Assembly (NCBI RefSeq): GCF_024586455.1
Contig: NC_065921.1
Coordinates: 75,599,226-75,663,225 of the forward strand
Direction of reading: 5' to 3'
Length of the DNA: 64,000 nucleotides
DNA from: Bactrocera neohumeralis
Lineage: Eukaryota; Arthropoda; Insecta; Diptera; Tephritidae
Shown here piece after piece: positions 10,606-22,870 of the stretch. The notes below the pieces were generated by a model that did not search any database, was not told the DNA's origin, and worked only from the letters and a program-made list of their open reading frames with translations. A program made the translations under genes and the position numbers. How positions within the stretch are numbered: the first letter of the stretch is position 1; each line of letters opens with the position of its first letter.

Positions 10606-11554
10606 ACGAAAAAACAATATCCAGTTGTCTTCGAAAGAGAGAAAAAGATCGAGATCAAGTGCAGCAATAATCGTGTAAATGCCAAATTAAAGCGGAAATG
10701 CACTCTGTTAAGCTTCCAGCTTCCCAGATTCCTCCGAAAAAACTAACAGAGAAATCGATTTTGAAAGTTATTTCCAGAACTTACGAAAATAAGACAATTT
10801 GAATTGCTTACACAGTGGGGCCGGAGCTTGATGGTTTGAGGAGTCATATACTGGTAGAGAAACTGTAAATTGCTATTTTCAACGAAAAAATTAAAGCAAA
10901 TAAGTAAAAAATCGTAGTAAAAACCGCATTTCTCTTTCGTTAAAATATAATTAGCGTCCTGGACTGATATTTTTAATAGGACAATGCGTCAATACATACC
11001 GTTCTCTATAGAAAGATGAGTACAAAGCGCACCCTTTCAATATTCAGGATAACCTCCATACCTCCGAAAACTAAATATTATAGAGAAAGTCTGGGGTTGG
11101 TTGGTTGGAAAGGTGTAGTTGGGTGGTAAGGAATATTATAGCTGTCCTAAGGCTTGCTTCTCCTTAATTCTTTTAAAATAAAAATTATACGATAACAGAG
11201 AATGAAAGGAGCCTTTGTTGAGACGCCAATATATCCTCAAAGAGTCACTCGTGTGCATTATTGGCAGAGAAAATCATTTGTCCATATTTATACAAAAATA
11301 AAGCCGGTCATAGTGTTACAATCAATGGTAATAGCTATAGAGCGCCACTTTTTCGTGCCTGAATTGGAGGATTGTTGATGTAGACGACTTTTGGCTCCAA
11401 AAAATAGCGCCACGTGGCATGAAACCAACGAAACAATCAATTTGTGGAAGCATACTTTTTGTTAGCGCTTTATATCGCGTCAAGGGCTTGTAGCGTAGCC
11501 TCCAAGATCGTGTAATTTAATTTATTTAGCATAATAGAACACGTTTATTTTTAT
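10606..11554. other. Unassigned AT-rich DNA
   Basis: No gene, transposon core or clear repeat seen. Confidence 0.45.
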
Positions 11555-11599
11555 AATACAGCTAACAATAAATTAAATTCGTCTAAGATATGTCTAAAA

Positions 11600-11725
11600 A
11601 GATATCTTTCAGTTTGACTTACACATTGATATAATAATTTCCTGTGGAGCATGAACTTTAGGTTCCGATAACTTACCTGCAAAAAAAGAAAATAATTGAA
11701 AATCAGAGTCGCACGGATAGTAATA
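11600..11725 (-). promoter_or_regulatory. Candidate recursive splice site (ratchet point) RP1 with cryptic exon, minus strand
   Basis: On the minus strand a branch-like CTGAT and a pyrimidine tract (about 11700-11681) end in GCAG at 11680-11677. GTAAGT follows at once (11676-11671): a 3' splice site fused to a 5' splice site. A further donor GTAAGT lies at 11622-11617, so the RNA between (11676-11623, 54 nt) could be defined as a short cryptic exon. In Drosophila, juxtaposed AG|GTAAGT sites with such a downstream donor mark recursive splicing in very long introns. RP2 at 30.8 kb is a paralogue. No transcript evidence is available here. Confidence 0.6.
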
Positions 11726-11779
11726 AAATAACCATTTAGATGTATAACTTTTTTAGTATTAATATCTATAGTATATACA

Positions 11780-12708
11780 AGGTCTGTCGCAAAAGAAACA
11801 GAACTTTTTAAATATAACTGTTTCTGGTGGCGCCACCTATTGGTGGGTATATGAAATAAAAAGTTTGATCTCTTGTTGACATTTCGTAAAAATTTTAAGA
11901 CAATTGGATAACTACAATCGATGTTATCGATCAAAAAGTGACAGAGCTTTTGGTCATCGGTCGTAAAATGCATGCAAAGAGCAAATATTAAATTTTGTTT
12001 TACACTTGGGAAAACGTTTACTGAAACATTTCAAATGATGAAAAAAGTTTATGGTGATCAGTGCCTATCCCGTAGTAATGTGCATGAGTGGTTTAAGCGA
12101 TTCCAAGAAGGTCGTGAGAACCTCTGTGACGATCAGAAGTCAGTCGTCTTCAGAAGTCAAAAATAAAGACAATGCTGATTTGTTTTTACGATTCCGAGGG
12201 TATTGTACACCGAGAGTTCGTCCCACCTGGCCAAACGATTAATGCTGTGTTTTACCTTGGTGTTATGAAGGGTCTTTTGTCACGCATTCGTCGTGCTCGA
12301 CCACAATACCGTGAGGCAGGGTCCTGGCGCCTGTTGCACGATAATGCGCCGTGTCATCGGTCGACGCTTGTCACTGATTTTTTGACAAAAAACTTCATAT
12401 TAACCATTAATCACTCACCCTACTCAACTGATCTGGCACCCTGTGATTTTTACCTATTTGGAAAACTTCATTTGCCCATGAAAGGACACTGGTTTCAGGA
12501 CATTTCAGCTATCCAAAAGGCGACGACCGATATTCTCAAGAGCATTCCGAAAAATGACCTTAAACACTCATTTGAAATGCTAATTGACCGGGCTAAACGC
12601 TGTATCGAAGCACAAAGAAACTACTTTGAATAAAAAAATATAACTTTTGAAAAATATTAGTTTTTTGTTGTTTTTTTTTAACAGTCCTGTTTCTTTTGCG
12701 ACAGACCT
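11780..12708 (+). mobile_element. Mariner-family element with both terminal inverted repeats, internally deleted (929 bp)
   Basis: The left end AGGTCTGTCGCAAAAGAAAC and the right end form inverted repeats matching over about 22 of 25 bases. At 0.93 kb it is about 0.35 kb shorter than typical mariners. It contains the N- and C-terminal transposase parts (next entry). TA target duplication is not clean: the outermost bases differ between the ends. Confidence 0.9.
11972..12633 (+). pseudogene. Mariner transposase with central deletion
   Basis: Residues 1-56 (11972-12140) are the first helix-turn-helix of the DNA-binding domain: RANIKFCFTLGKTFTETF, VHEWFKRFQEGRE. A deletion with frameshift near 12145-12175 removes the second DNA-binding half and the first catalytic Asp block. 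From 12172 a second frame of 153 codons runs to a stop at 12634 with SEGIVHREFVPPGQTIN, the second catalytic block LLHDNAPCHRS, and the third, STDLAPCDFYLFGKL. The Asp-to-Asp spacing is that of DD34D mariners. ORF preservation suggests a fairly young loss. Related to 27.3 kb (same KTFTETF signature) but with different ends. Confidence 0.9.
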
Positions 12709-14508
12709 TTCAGTTTGGCTAATCAAGAGCCAACAAAAAGGTCTTTACACAACTTTGGTTCTACCCGGTCTGATCTAGAACTCGACTTAGATGTCTATAA
12801 GATGTCTATTCGCAGTTCAAAGGACTAGATTAAGTATCAGAATTAGGAAACTAATATCTATCAAACTTCGCAAAAAGCTATGACATCCTGTACGACGTAA
12901 GCTTCAGTTCGTTTTAATAATGAACCTCCCGCTGGCAACACAAAGCATCTGTAGTCTATCTATGCCATGACATTCAACCAATATAACCTTACCATAAGTA
13001 TTGAATCTCGTCCACAAAAATACTTGCAAAATAATGCAGATAGACTATAGGCTTGAATATTAGATGCAACATTTTCAACCTTTTCGAAAATTGTGTTTTT
13101 AATTAAATCCAAACCAGTGAAACTGTTGACAAAACTAAATTGTTTCCGCTTAGCGAAATTCTACGCACCAACCACTTAATGAGACCTTCAGCTTAACGAA
13201 GAGCTGCGCAATTTAATTAAAAAGTATAAATTAAGCGACCAAACTAATTGGCATACATATTTACTGTGGAAGAGAGACAACAAAATAAAAATGACTGGCG
13301 AGTACCACCAAACAGCTGAAGGATGCATGAGATCTGTCGTCCGCGTAGCAGCTACTGCAATCCACAAAATGGTGAAAATTCAATTGGCCTTGAATAAATA
13401 AAATCGAGACAGCTGCTAAAGCACACATTTAATTTTATTTAAAACCAAAATTGAAGTGAATATTTTGCAAGCAACAAGGATGTCACACGGCGCACAACAT
13501 GATTAGCTTAGTTTTGCTGCTAAAAAAAAAATAAACGAGTTCCTGCGCGCTGATAAAATATGACAGTTTCGGCACGATGACATGTTGTGAGGTGAGTTTG
13601 CACTGGAGCACGCAGGAAGCAGCTCATCTTTTATTTAAGGACACAAAAAACTAAAAAAAGATGCGCAAAATGATGGAAAGCGGACAGTGAAATGTTGATG
13701 AAGCTATCCATATATATACTCGTAACATATACTAGTATACATATATTTATGAGGACAGTATATAGTATATAAATTCATGATGATAAAACACAGGGATGCA
13801 CAGCAGACTCCACCATGAGACACATACAAATGAGCTGCACATGCAGACAAGTGCCATGAATGGGCGCAACGACGGCACGAAATTTTATGCGGATAGGATG
13901 ATGCAGCTGACGACGAGCTTGCCATATCTGAGAAGATGGGCTGATGGACTTTCGCGTATATGACAAGCAAAGAAAAAACAACAAAAGTTTGGAATACGAA
14001 ATTATGCAGTTGCTCATATGCATAAATTGATAGAAAGGCAGGAGGCAAGAAATGTATGAGTTGATGATGTTGCTGAGGACTAAGCGGATGCTGAGCACTG
14101 TGAGAAGTTGAGGTGGTCTCTACGGCGAAATGATGTCTGCGAGCTTATTTAAGATGATGAATAACAATAACAAATGCAAGCATGGATGAGATGGAAAGTA
14201 CCAGGCAACGTAGATGTATATGTAACTATGCAGATGATGATGAAGCATGTCGGACTGCGGACGACAGCATCCGCAATGTGATACGATATCACTCAGCGTT
14301 TAACTAAATCTGCATTTGCATCATTTTGCAACACAAATCAGGCAAAATACTAACGATGTCGGTTGATGACAACGACAACGACAACGACGACCAAGACACC
14401 GGCGACTGGAGTTGGAGCTGAAGCTGGAACTGGAACTGGATGACGACAGCGGCAGGAGCTGCGTAAAAATAAACATAATAAATGCAAAAATAACAAGAAC
14501 AAACGTAA
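12709..14508. other. Host-like DNA, no supported gene
   Basis: Contains TATATAC/ATACATATA runs near 13708-13770, a GACAAC run near 14370-14392 and a GGAGCTGAAGCTGGAACTGG-like purine repeat near 14405-14440. Minus-strand frames at 13704-14098 are overlapping and motif-free. Confidence 0.5.
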
Positions 14509-15636
14509 ATTACGGTTGCAATGAAGCTATGATACCCTAAACAAATGCAAAATATTCGTTAAAAAAAACTTGAACTTGTTAAAAAAAAAGTTCATCGGAC
14601 AGTTTGTATGGGAGCTATAGTGACTCGATCTGAACAATTTCTTCAGAGATTGCAACATTGCCTTAGGCAATAATTTGTGCCAAATTTCGTGATGATATCT
14701 TGTCAAATAAAAAAGTTTCCCATACAAGCACTTGATTCCGAAAGTTCAGTTTGTATGGCAGCTATATGCTATAGTGATTCGATCTGAACAATTTCTTCGG
14801 AGATTGTACCATTGCCTCAAGCAATAAGCTGTGCTAAATTTCATAATGATATCTAGTTAAATAAAAAAGTTTCCCATACATGGACTTAATTCCGAAAGTT
14901 CAGTTTGTATGGCAGCTATATGTTATAGTGATTCGATCTGAACAACTTCTTCAGAGATTGCAACATTTCTTTAGGTATTAATCTGTGCTAAATTTCGTGA
15001 TGATATCTCGACAAGTAAAAAAGTTTCCCATACAAGGACTTTATTCCGAAAATTCAGTTTGTATGGCAGCTTTATGCTATAGTGATTCGATCTGAACCAT
15101 TTCTTCGGAGATTGTAGCATTGCTTTACACAATTATCTGTGCTAAATTTCCTGATGATGATATCTTGATTCCGAAAGTTCAAATAAAAAAAATCGATCTG
15201 AACAATTTCATTGCCTTTGGAAATAACCCATGCCAAATTTTGATTCTCGTAAAATAAAAAAGTTCAAGCACTTGATTGTTCAGCTTGTGTGGCAGCTATG
15301 TATGTGCTATAGTCAATCGATCTGAACAATTTCTTCGCAGATTAACCCATTGCCTTTGGAAATAACCCGTGCCAAATTTCATGATGATATCTCGTAAAAT
15401 AAAAAAAGTTTCCCATACAAGGGCTTTATTCCGAAAGTTTAGTTTATGTGGCAGCATATGCAATAGTGATCCGATATCGGCAGTTCCGACAAATAAGCAG
15501 CTTCTTGAAGAGAAATGGACGTGTGCAATATTTCAGATCGATATTTCTACAACTGACGGACCAGACGGATATGGCTAAATCGACTCAGCTGAACATGCCG
15601 ACAGACTTAATACATCCTCTGCAGGGTATAAAAATA
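14509..15636 (+). repeat. Family A repeat, long copy (about 6 units)
   Basis: Head near 14509-14540 (degenerate hairpin, then gataccctaaacaaatgc). Units start at 14601, 14748, 14902 and 15056, a step of 147-154 bp, then degrade. The closing part has gacaaataagcagcttcttg, a short GACGGACCAGACGG stretch (the worn GTCY-type microsatellite), atggctaaatcgactcagct and a final gcagggtataaaaat. The ATACCC of the head and GGGTAT of the tail are a subterminal inverted pair. No coding capacity; a non-autonomous element. Confidence 0.9.
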
Positions 15637-16475
15637 CGAAACTGTGCAAGCTAAGCGAAAAGGTCGCACAGATGACTTATACCAGCTGCAACTGCGACTT
15701 TCATGCGCGCTGCGAACTAAGCCCACACGCTGGCTCAGTACTTTGGCGACTCGGACTCACTCCTTACCACGTCCACACATTCGTTCGTTAGCGACCATGA
15801 AGCATTTGCACAATTGTTTGTGACGCAGAAACGGTTACGGTGGCAAACGGCGGTTACGCCTCGCATAATTTGGCACGACAAGGCGGAAAGGCGACGTCCG
15901 TTCAGCTAGCTGCTGGCATCCGCTGCTTAGATTTTAGACCTCTGACTGGCTTTTGGGAGGCCAGCGACTATGTATGCATGAAGTCAAGCCAATTTGGTTG
16001 TATATTTTTCGCATTCGTTATGAATGCAAAGTGAAAAGTAACGAGCTGCTAAAGGCGTGGGCCAAACATGCAAACGAGCACAGGGAAATTATAATAATAG
16101 ACCAGCGCTATAGGAAGTGATATTAGAATATTGGCATTGGCACAAACAAATGGCCAAAAAGGAGGATGCCAATAAGGAAGAGAGGATGTCTCAAAGGCGC
16201 AATAAATGCAAATTTTTTCGCAATATCAATATCGAAGCAGTTTGAATTTTGTTGATTTTATGAATGCTGTTGGAAAGCAATAAGCGGATGAATTGGCTTA
16301 AAACGAAGACAAACCGAAAACAAAAGGATTATTCTTGCTAATTTAAGAAGCAATAAGGACCACCACTAGAAATGAAAACTAATAAACAATGAAAAACTGT
16401 GATAACACAACCTCTAATGTGAGGTTATGAGTTCGGCTGTGGCATCTGCTTCGCGTCTCAGTTTAGCAACAATTA
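15637..16475. other. Host-like DNA, no supported gene
   Basis: Nothing recognised; the frame 15840-16034 has no known domain. Confidence 0.45.
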
Positions 16476-17413
16476 AAGGGTTTTTTCAAAACGACGCTAC
16501 AAATAGACCGATAAGGGCAGCAAGCGGCGCCATATTTTTTTCCGATCTTCTGAAATTTCTCTTCAGTAAGGTTAGAAAGATATACGATCCAACAACGACT
16601 CGAAATTATTCAAATTTACTACCGAAATTCGCAGTCAGTGGCAACTTTAAGAGCGCTACGTCCAATTTATGGTCGTCATAATCGGCCTGTCAGATCAACA
16701 ATTGAGCGTCTAGTGGAAAAATTTGAATCCACAGGCTCAGTACGATATGTTCCCGCGCCAGTGGGACAAATAAGTGACCGTAGGGTAGAGAATATTGCTG
16801 CCGCTAGCGCATAAATTGAGGAAGTCCCAAATCAGTCTCTCACACGTCGTTCTTATGGGTCGTCGTTGGGCCGTACTCCTTCCATGATGATCAAGACCGG
16901 CATGTTACTGTGAATGAATCGCTACCGCTCATTGAGTAACCGAATATTTTTGGCCCGAATTGAATAATATGGACTTGGACAATATTTGGTTCCAACAGGA
17001 TGGCGTCACAAGCCACACAGCGAATGTCACAATCGATTTATTGAAAACCAAGTTTGGTGGACGTATTATCTCACGAAATGGCTCAGTCAATTGGACGATT
17101 CGGTTGTGCGATTTGGCGCTGTCAGACAATTTCCTGTAGGGCTATGTCAAGTCTATGGTCTATGCGAACAAGCCAGCGACGATTGATGAACTTCGTACGA
17201 ATATCGAACATGAAACTGCAGTAGTATCGGTCGATTTATGCTTGAAAACCGTGGAAAATTGTGTTCAGTGTCTGGACTACTGCAAGCGCGCTCGTGGTGG
17301 CCATGCAAAAGAAATCGGGTTTCACACATAATGGCATCAAATGCACTTTCACAGGCATAAAGAATTTCATTGCTATTCCAAAACTTTTGTAGCGCTCTTA
17401 TTGAAAACCCTGT
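16476..17413 (+). mobile_element. IS630/DDE_3-type transposon with terminal inverted repeats, dead
   Basis: Ends AAGGGTTTTTTCAAAACGAC (left) and, inverted, ACAGGGTTTTCAATAAGAGC (right) share about 28 imperfect bases ending in GCTACAAA. TA dinucleotides flank both (16474-16475; 17414-17415). Inside, the broken transposase reads in order SAVATLRALRPIYGRHNRP, RSTIERLVEKFESTGSV, VENIAA, a large gap, then FQQDGVTSHTAN (second catalytic block), the degraded SRNGSVNW segment and the C-terminal CLDYCKRARGGHAKEI. The first catalytic block (FSDEAHF) is deleted. Its 3' end abuts the minus-strand mariner. Confidence 0.85.
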
Positions 17414-18175
17414 TAGTATTCCTTGTTCACAGTTTAGCCGATCGGAAGGAATTCCTCGATAATCGACCGAAACTGTCAACACAACCTTGATTTTTGACCT
17501 GCTTTGACGTGGTTTTTTCGACATCGGCTCACCTTTGCTACGATATTCGGTCGATTGATCGTCTGTTTCCGGGTCGTAAGCATAGATCCAAGATTCATCG
17601 CTAGTAATATTATGTTTCGTGACATCCTGGTAGTCGGAAAGCATTATTTCAGAGACGTTAACGCGACGCTGTTTTTCGAAAGCATTGAGTGATTTTGGAA
17701 CCAATCGTGCTTTCAGTTTTCTTAGGCCCACATGATCTTTCAAAATGGTTTTCACTGATCCTTCCGATATCCCAACGATGCCAGTAAGCTCTCTGACTGT
17801 TAATCGTCCATTCTCAAGCACCAATTCCTTTATTTTATTGACGTGTTGATCATCAGTTGATGTTGATGGCTGTCCTGAACGTCGGCAATGCATTTTCGAC
17901 CCTCTTTGAATAATTTGTATCAATAAAAAAACACTTGCTTGCGACAAACAATTATCACCAAAGACCTTTTCCAATATTCTGTACGTTTCGACACGAGAAA
18001 TTTGTTCCCGCATACAAAATTTAATGGAACTTCTTTTGCTGAAGTAAAAAAAAAAAATCGCCGAATGCGCTTTATGTATGTATTTCAGAAAAACAAGCAT
18101 ATACTAAACACTAATGATTACTTTGATGTGACATTTGGCACAGATGTCACTGACAGTCATACCAACCTAGAAAAA
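17414..18175 (-). pseudogene. Mariner transposase N-terminal two-thirds, minus strand
   Basis: An unusually long open stretch runs from 18100 leftwards. It has an N-terminal HTH part (EQISRVETYRILEKVFGDNC), SGQPSTSTDDQHVNKI, the second HTH (NGRLTVRELTGIVGISEGSV), LRKLKARLVPKSL, and the first catalytic block as ITSDESWIYAYDPET (Asp kept; usual Gly is Ser). KPRQSRSKIKVVLTVSVDYRG follows. The second and third catalytic blocks are missing: beyond about 17440 the frame runs antisense into the DDE_3 element. Some insertions and deletions remain near the N-terminus. SETMAR-type mariner lineage by wording. Confidence 0.85.
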
Positions 18176-18738
18176 AAATATTTCGACGAATGGGTTTTTG
18201 CGCGAAATTTAAATTAAAAAGTCTTACTATTTTTTGTCCACATTTAATGGCGGAAGAGGTGTTCAAGCAAAAAGCGCAGATGTATCGAGATTAAAAGATA
18301 AAATTTCTTCAAAAAAACTCTAGTGGAGCTAGAGGTACGGCTGTAATCCATGATAGTCAAAAAAAAAAAAAATTCTATTAAATTTTCTACTCTGAAAACA
18401 TGACAAAAGTGCTTATGAAATATACCAGCAAAATGGTGCAATTCCAACAATATTTTCTATTCGAGACCGTCTCAACAAAGCGTACCCCATATCAAGCGCA
18501 ACCAGCATATGAAAGCCGCCCACAAAACGCCAAACAAGAGAAAAATGAAAATACGTGATGATGTTAAAAATTGGAATTACATTCGATGCCAGAAAATTGG
18601 TGTTATTTTTTCATACTACGAATGCAACGTAGGTTGCGCGCCTGCATGTGGCTTACAAAACCCTTGCTGTACACAACGGTTACAAAACCCCGAGGTGGCG
18701 TGTGAGAAATTAAAAAAAATATGAAACACAAAAAAACA
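18176..18738. other. Unassigned DNA
   Basis: No gene or repeat recognised apart from short poly-A stretches. Confidence 0.4.
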
Positions 18739-19447
18739 TTAACTTTGGCTGCACCGAAGCTATAATACCCTTCACAAATACAAAATATTTCTTACGAGAA
18801 CTTTATTTGGATCGTTCAGTATGGGATTGATTTTAATCGGTTAGTTTGTATGGCAGCCATATGCTATAGTGATACGATCTGCATAATTTTTTCGGAGATT
18901 GCAACAATACCTTAGACAATTATCCATGCTAAATTTCGTGAAGATAGCTCTTCGAATAAAGATGTTGTCCATACAAGCCCTTGATTCCGATCGTTCAGTT
19001 CCTAGGGCAGCTATATGTTTTGCTGATACGATCTGCACAATTTTTTCGGAGATTGCACCAATGCATTCGACATTTATTCATGCCAAATTTCGTGAAGATA
19101 TCTCTTCGAATAAAAAAGTTGCCCATAGAAGCCCTTAATTCTGATCGTTCAGTTTATATGGCAGCTGTATGCTATATTGGTCAGATATTAACGGTTCCTA
19201 CAAATGAGCAGCTTCTTGGAAAGAAAAGGACGTGTGCAAATTTTCAGGTCCATATCTCAAAAACTTAGGGACTAATTCTCGAATAAAGTAAAGGACGAAG
19301 AGTCAGAGAGACGAATATGACTAAATCGACTCAGCTCATTACGCTGATCATTTATCTATGTATATACTTTATAGGGTCTCCAAAGCTTCCTTCTGGGTGT
19401 TACAAACTTCGTAGTAAACTTAATATACCCCGTTCAGGGTATAAAAA
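18739..19447 (+). repeat. Family A repeat, near-complete copy (3 units)
   Basis: Head at 18739-18780 with the CTTTGG...CCGAAG hairpin, then tataatacccttcacaaata. Units begin near 18843, 18996 and 19150 (154-bp step). It closes with gacaaat/caaatgagcagcttcttgg, atgactaaatcgactcagct, gggtctccaaagcttcc and a tail ATACCC-cgttca-GGGTAT-aaaa ending about 19447. This is the clearest full-length reference copy of the family in the window. Confidence 0.92.
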
Positions 19448-20864
19448 TAAGCATATCAACGAGTAAAACAAACCAACGGCCAAAGCGTAGCAGGAATGTG
19501 AGCTGAAACGAGCTTTACGGCAGACAAAAAAAAATGAAATATTGCCGGCAAATGGAAAATGCCAAGCTACGGAGCTAGCTGATAACTACCGTAGCTGTCG
19601 ATGACAAAGGAACGTACCATGAGGCTATGAAAACCAAACGCAAAAAAAGTGAAACGCAAACTAACCACACACCACCCACACAAGGCGCGCGCACGAACGG
19701 GCATGTTGCAACACATGGCAAAGAGAGCGGAAAAAGGATTGCGGAACTTGAGAAAATTGGCAGCTATGCGGTGTAACGACGTGACAGCCCACGTACCGAC
19801 GTGCGCGGTGGACGAGGACGACGGGCAACAGTTTCTAGCAATCGACTCCAATCAGCGTTGCAGAAAAACAATATTGGCACGACGGCGAAAGAACGCAGTC
19901 ACGATTAACGAGTACGACAAGAACAAGACTGCACAAGCACAAGCCAGGCGCGTGAGGGCGAGCAGCAGGAAGGAAAGTGTGCGGAGCGAATGCATGCTTT
20001 GAAACGCTTTTGCGTTGGCTTACAAACAAAAAAATCGAAGCCGAAAAAACAAAAAAACGCAGCAAAGAACAAAACTTTATAAAGGTAAAAAGTGAAAATA
20101 AAAGTAAAACAGCAGCTGGTATAATCACGAATTCGATAATGGGCACAATGCCAAGCAAGCTGGGTGACAATTCGATAAGTGAAGACACGGGCAAAACACG
20201 AGCATCAAAGGAAACTAGAGCTGTGGCGCTGAACCCACACCACCACGAGGGTGGGCAGACAAAACCAATGCCAGTAGCAATGCCAGAAACACAACTCCTT
20301 CACACTCCACTCAATCAATTCGGTTGTCGTGTTCGTTAGGGAAATATTTTCCACGAAAATACATAAGTACAGTGTAGACAAATTATATGTTTTGCGACGC
20401 TGAAAATTAGCTTGATTTGTATTAAATGCATGTTTGGCGTATATTTGTGGTGTAAAAGGTGGGTAGGTGTGGCAGCAGACTTCGTGGAAACGAAAGGGAA
20501 AATACAGAACCTTTGAAACCGGCTTGAATTGCATTTGTCTTCACTCAACACCCAGCAATTAAATATACAGACGAACTGCCAATGGCATACATAACAATCA
20601 AATTGGAATTTGTGAGACGAAAATTGCAGGGGAAAGAGAAAACCTATAAAAAGGTGAGAACGCACCTCAAATTGCTAAAGTCCCACACTAAAATGAAATG
20701 ACTACAACATAAACACCTCTTTCAAAATATTCCAGAAACTCGAAGTCTTAGGTGTACTCACAAAATAGATTCGTTACTGCAGTTCGACATGACTTGAACT
20801 ACAGCATTTTCTAAGAAGAGCGATAAGATTACTATAAAAAAAATACACACCAATTGTTAAGGGA
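19448..20864. other. Host-like DNA, no supported gene
   Basis: Overlapping frames on both strands (19649-20002, 19977-20339 plus; 19835-20194, 20205-20534 minus) are basic or hydrophobic and motif-free. I do not call them. Confidence 0.45.
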
Positions 20865-21775
20865 ATTGAAATGTTTTTTATTTAATGTCAAGTACAATCG
20901 ATAGAATTAAGTTCTGAATACAACATCATTCAAATGGCCTCCACGATTTCTTTTGCAGGAACGAATTCGTTGTACACAATTTTCGAGCACATTTTCCACT
21001 AAACCAAGTCGTATGTCATGAACAGCACTTCCAATATGGACTTCTAAAGCTTAAAGAGAATCTGATTTATTACTAAAGACGAATGACTTCAAATAACCCC
21101 ACAGAAAGTAGTATAATGGTGTTAAATCACAACTTCTTGGAAAGCATTCAATGTCACAATTTCTCGAAATAATCGTATCTCCAAGCTTTTCTCGCAATAT
21201 TCAGTTGTTGCACGTGCTGTGTGGCCCCGTCTTAATGAAACCAGATGTTGTCAAGGTCAACTTCTTATAGATGCGGTCATAAAAAGTGTATTATCATCGA
21301 TCTATACGATTCTCTATTGATAGTAATGGTATCGTCAGCTTCTTTTCGAAAGAAGCGCGGACGGATGATTCCACCAGACCAAAAACCACAACAAACTGTC
21401 AATTTAGGGGAATGCAATGATTGTTCATGAATAATTTTTGGATTTTCTTCGCAACAGAATCGACAGGTTTGCTTATTTACCGTACCACTCAGGTGAAAGT
21501 GAGCCACAACAGAGAAGATAATTTTCTTAAGAACAATTTTGTACAGATGAAAGCTTAAACCTTTCTCAAAATCGACCAGATGGTGGTTTGGGACAGTCCC
21601 AGAGCATAATTTTCATTACTAAGGGTGGTTCTTTGTCTTATCAGCACTTGAACATTATGAAAGATAATGTAAGCTCGAAATTTCCAACAGTTCGACGAAT
21701 GGCGAGCACAGGTGTACGATTATTTCGACCATGAAAAAAAATCACAGATCTCGACATACTAAAAATGGTCGAAGC
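20865..21775 (-). pseudogene. IS630/DDE_3-type transposase remnant, minus strand
   Basis: Reading from 21775 leftwards: a worn N-terminal part (IRRTVGNFE), then the open stretch 21507-21277 with AHFHLSGTVNKQTCRFC, ENPKIIHEQ, LTVCCGFWSGGIIRPRFF and INRESYRSMI, then DNIWFH-DGATQH (second block), and a C-terminal RNRGGHLNDVVF near 20925. This order matches the family of 16476, 35780 and 56640. Many stops; inactive. Ends were not located. Confidence 0.82.
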
Positions 21776-22189
21776 GACACATGGAAATCATATCATCCCT
21801 ATTGGAAACCGCGATACATACTTATTTCCATATGCATATAGTATTGTTAACACAAACGGATTTCTAATAAATAAATAAATCAGGTTAGGTTGGGCTTGGA
21901 CACAATAGAACACCGGTCCGTTGTAATACCTTAAGCTCCTACAAGTATGTACTGATCTTGAAATCCGTCGCAAATTTGTTAAGGCACCTAATATCAATTC
22001 CCGCTCACCCCTCGTTTGCCAAAATTATTATTTCTGATTACAGCCTAAAGATTACAAATATCGGTCGGGGTTCTTTCAAATAGTCAATAAATCACTCGTA
22101 AATAATGACAAAATTGAAATTATTTCCGATTTCATTTACATTACAAATATATTGGGAGTACCCAAATTACAATCGATTGACTCTTTTCC
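21776..22189. other. Unassigned DNA
   Basis: Nothing supported. Confidence 0.4.
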
Positions 22190-22870
22190 TAACCACATAT
22201 ACTACAAGTTTCCATTAAAATCTTTACACTTGCGTTTGAACCGATTCTCGAATCACTTTTGCCGCTCTGATTGAGGTATCTCCAAAACATGCACGCTGAA
22301 CGCATCAACCGCCTCTTCAGCTGTCGAAAAACGTTGACCGTCTAGTTTATTTCTTACGTACGGGAATGCAAAGAAGTTATTCAGTACCAATTCAAGACTA
22401 TACGGAAGATGACTCATCAAATTGATGTTTTGACTGCTCAAAAATGCGGTTTTTCCGTCGATCTGTGGAAGTTCGCATTGTCGTGGTGAAGACAGATCAG
22501 TATTCTGAATTGGTCTGAAGATCCCGTTTTCGGCGATTGATTTTACGGATTTCTTAAAAGACAACTAGCAGCAAATGGGTGTGTACCACCCAGAATTTAC
22601 TGTTCTGCGTTGTTTTAGACGTATGGTTTCGACATGCTTATATTTCATAAAACAGACAGTGCTTAGTGCGAAAAACTTTTGTTTGATCCGGCTCATTTGG
22701 ACACCTATGCAGTCAACTGCTGTTTACTTTCGGGCTCATTTAATAAATCCAGCATTCATTGAGCTGATCCACGTCGAAATTTGTCAAAAGTAAACTCGAC
22801 AATGGCCGAAATGAATATTTTAAGTTACTTTAAACAACACATATAGTGCTCAAACATCAAAACGTTCTGA
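22190..22870 (-). pseudogene. Mariner-like transposase, C-terminal part, minus strand
   Basis: The open stretch 22564-22253 reads INLMSHLPYSLELVLNNFFA, VRNKLDGQRFSTAEEAVDAF and HVLEIPQSE. The motif normally reading PPYSPDLAPNDFFLFP has lost both acidic positions (SLELVLNN), so the third catalytic Asp is gone. Right of it, about 22750-22870 holds a block also found at 28.0-28.1 kb (ccacgtcgaaa and cgaaatgaatattttaagtt/cgaaatgagtattttgagtt), which reads as the N-terminal region on the minus strand. This is a mariner lineage not otherwise seen in the window. Confidence 0.75.

Noticed and set aside
11551..11973. 140-codon minus-strand frame as a protein
   Set aside because: It runs through the left end of a mariner and across the splice-like RP1 site; no domain.
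13570..13600. Plus-strand donor-like gaggtgagt (also near 37728) as a ratchet point
   Set aside because: No pyrimidine tract or CAG precedes it, so it lacks the 3' splice site half.
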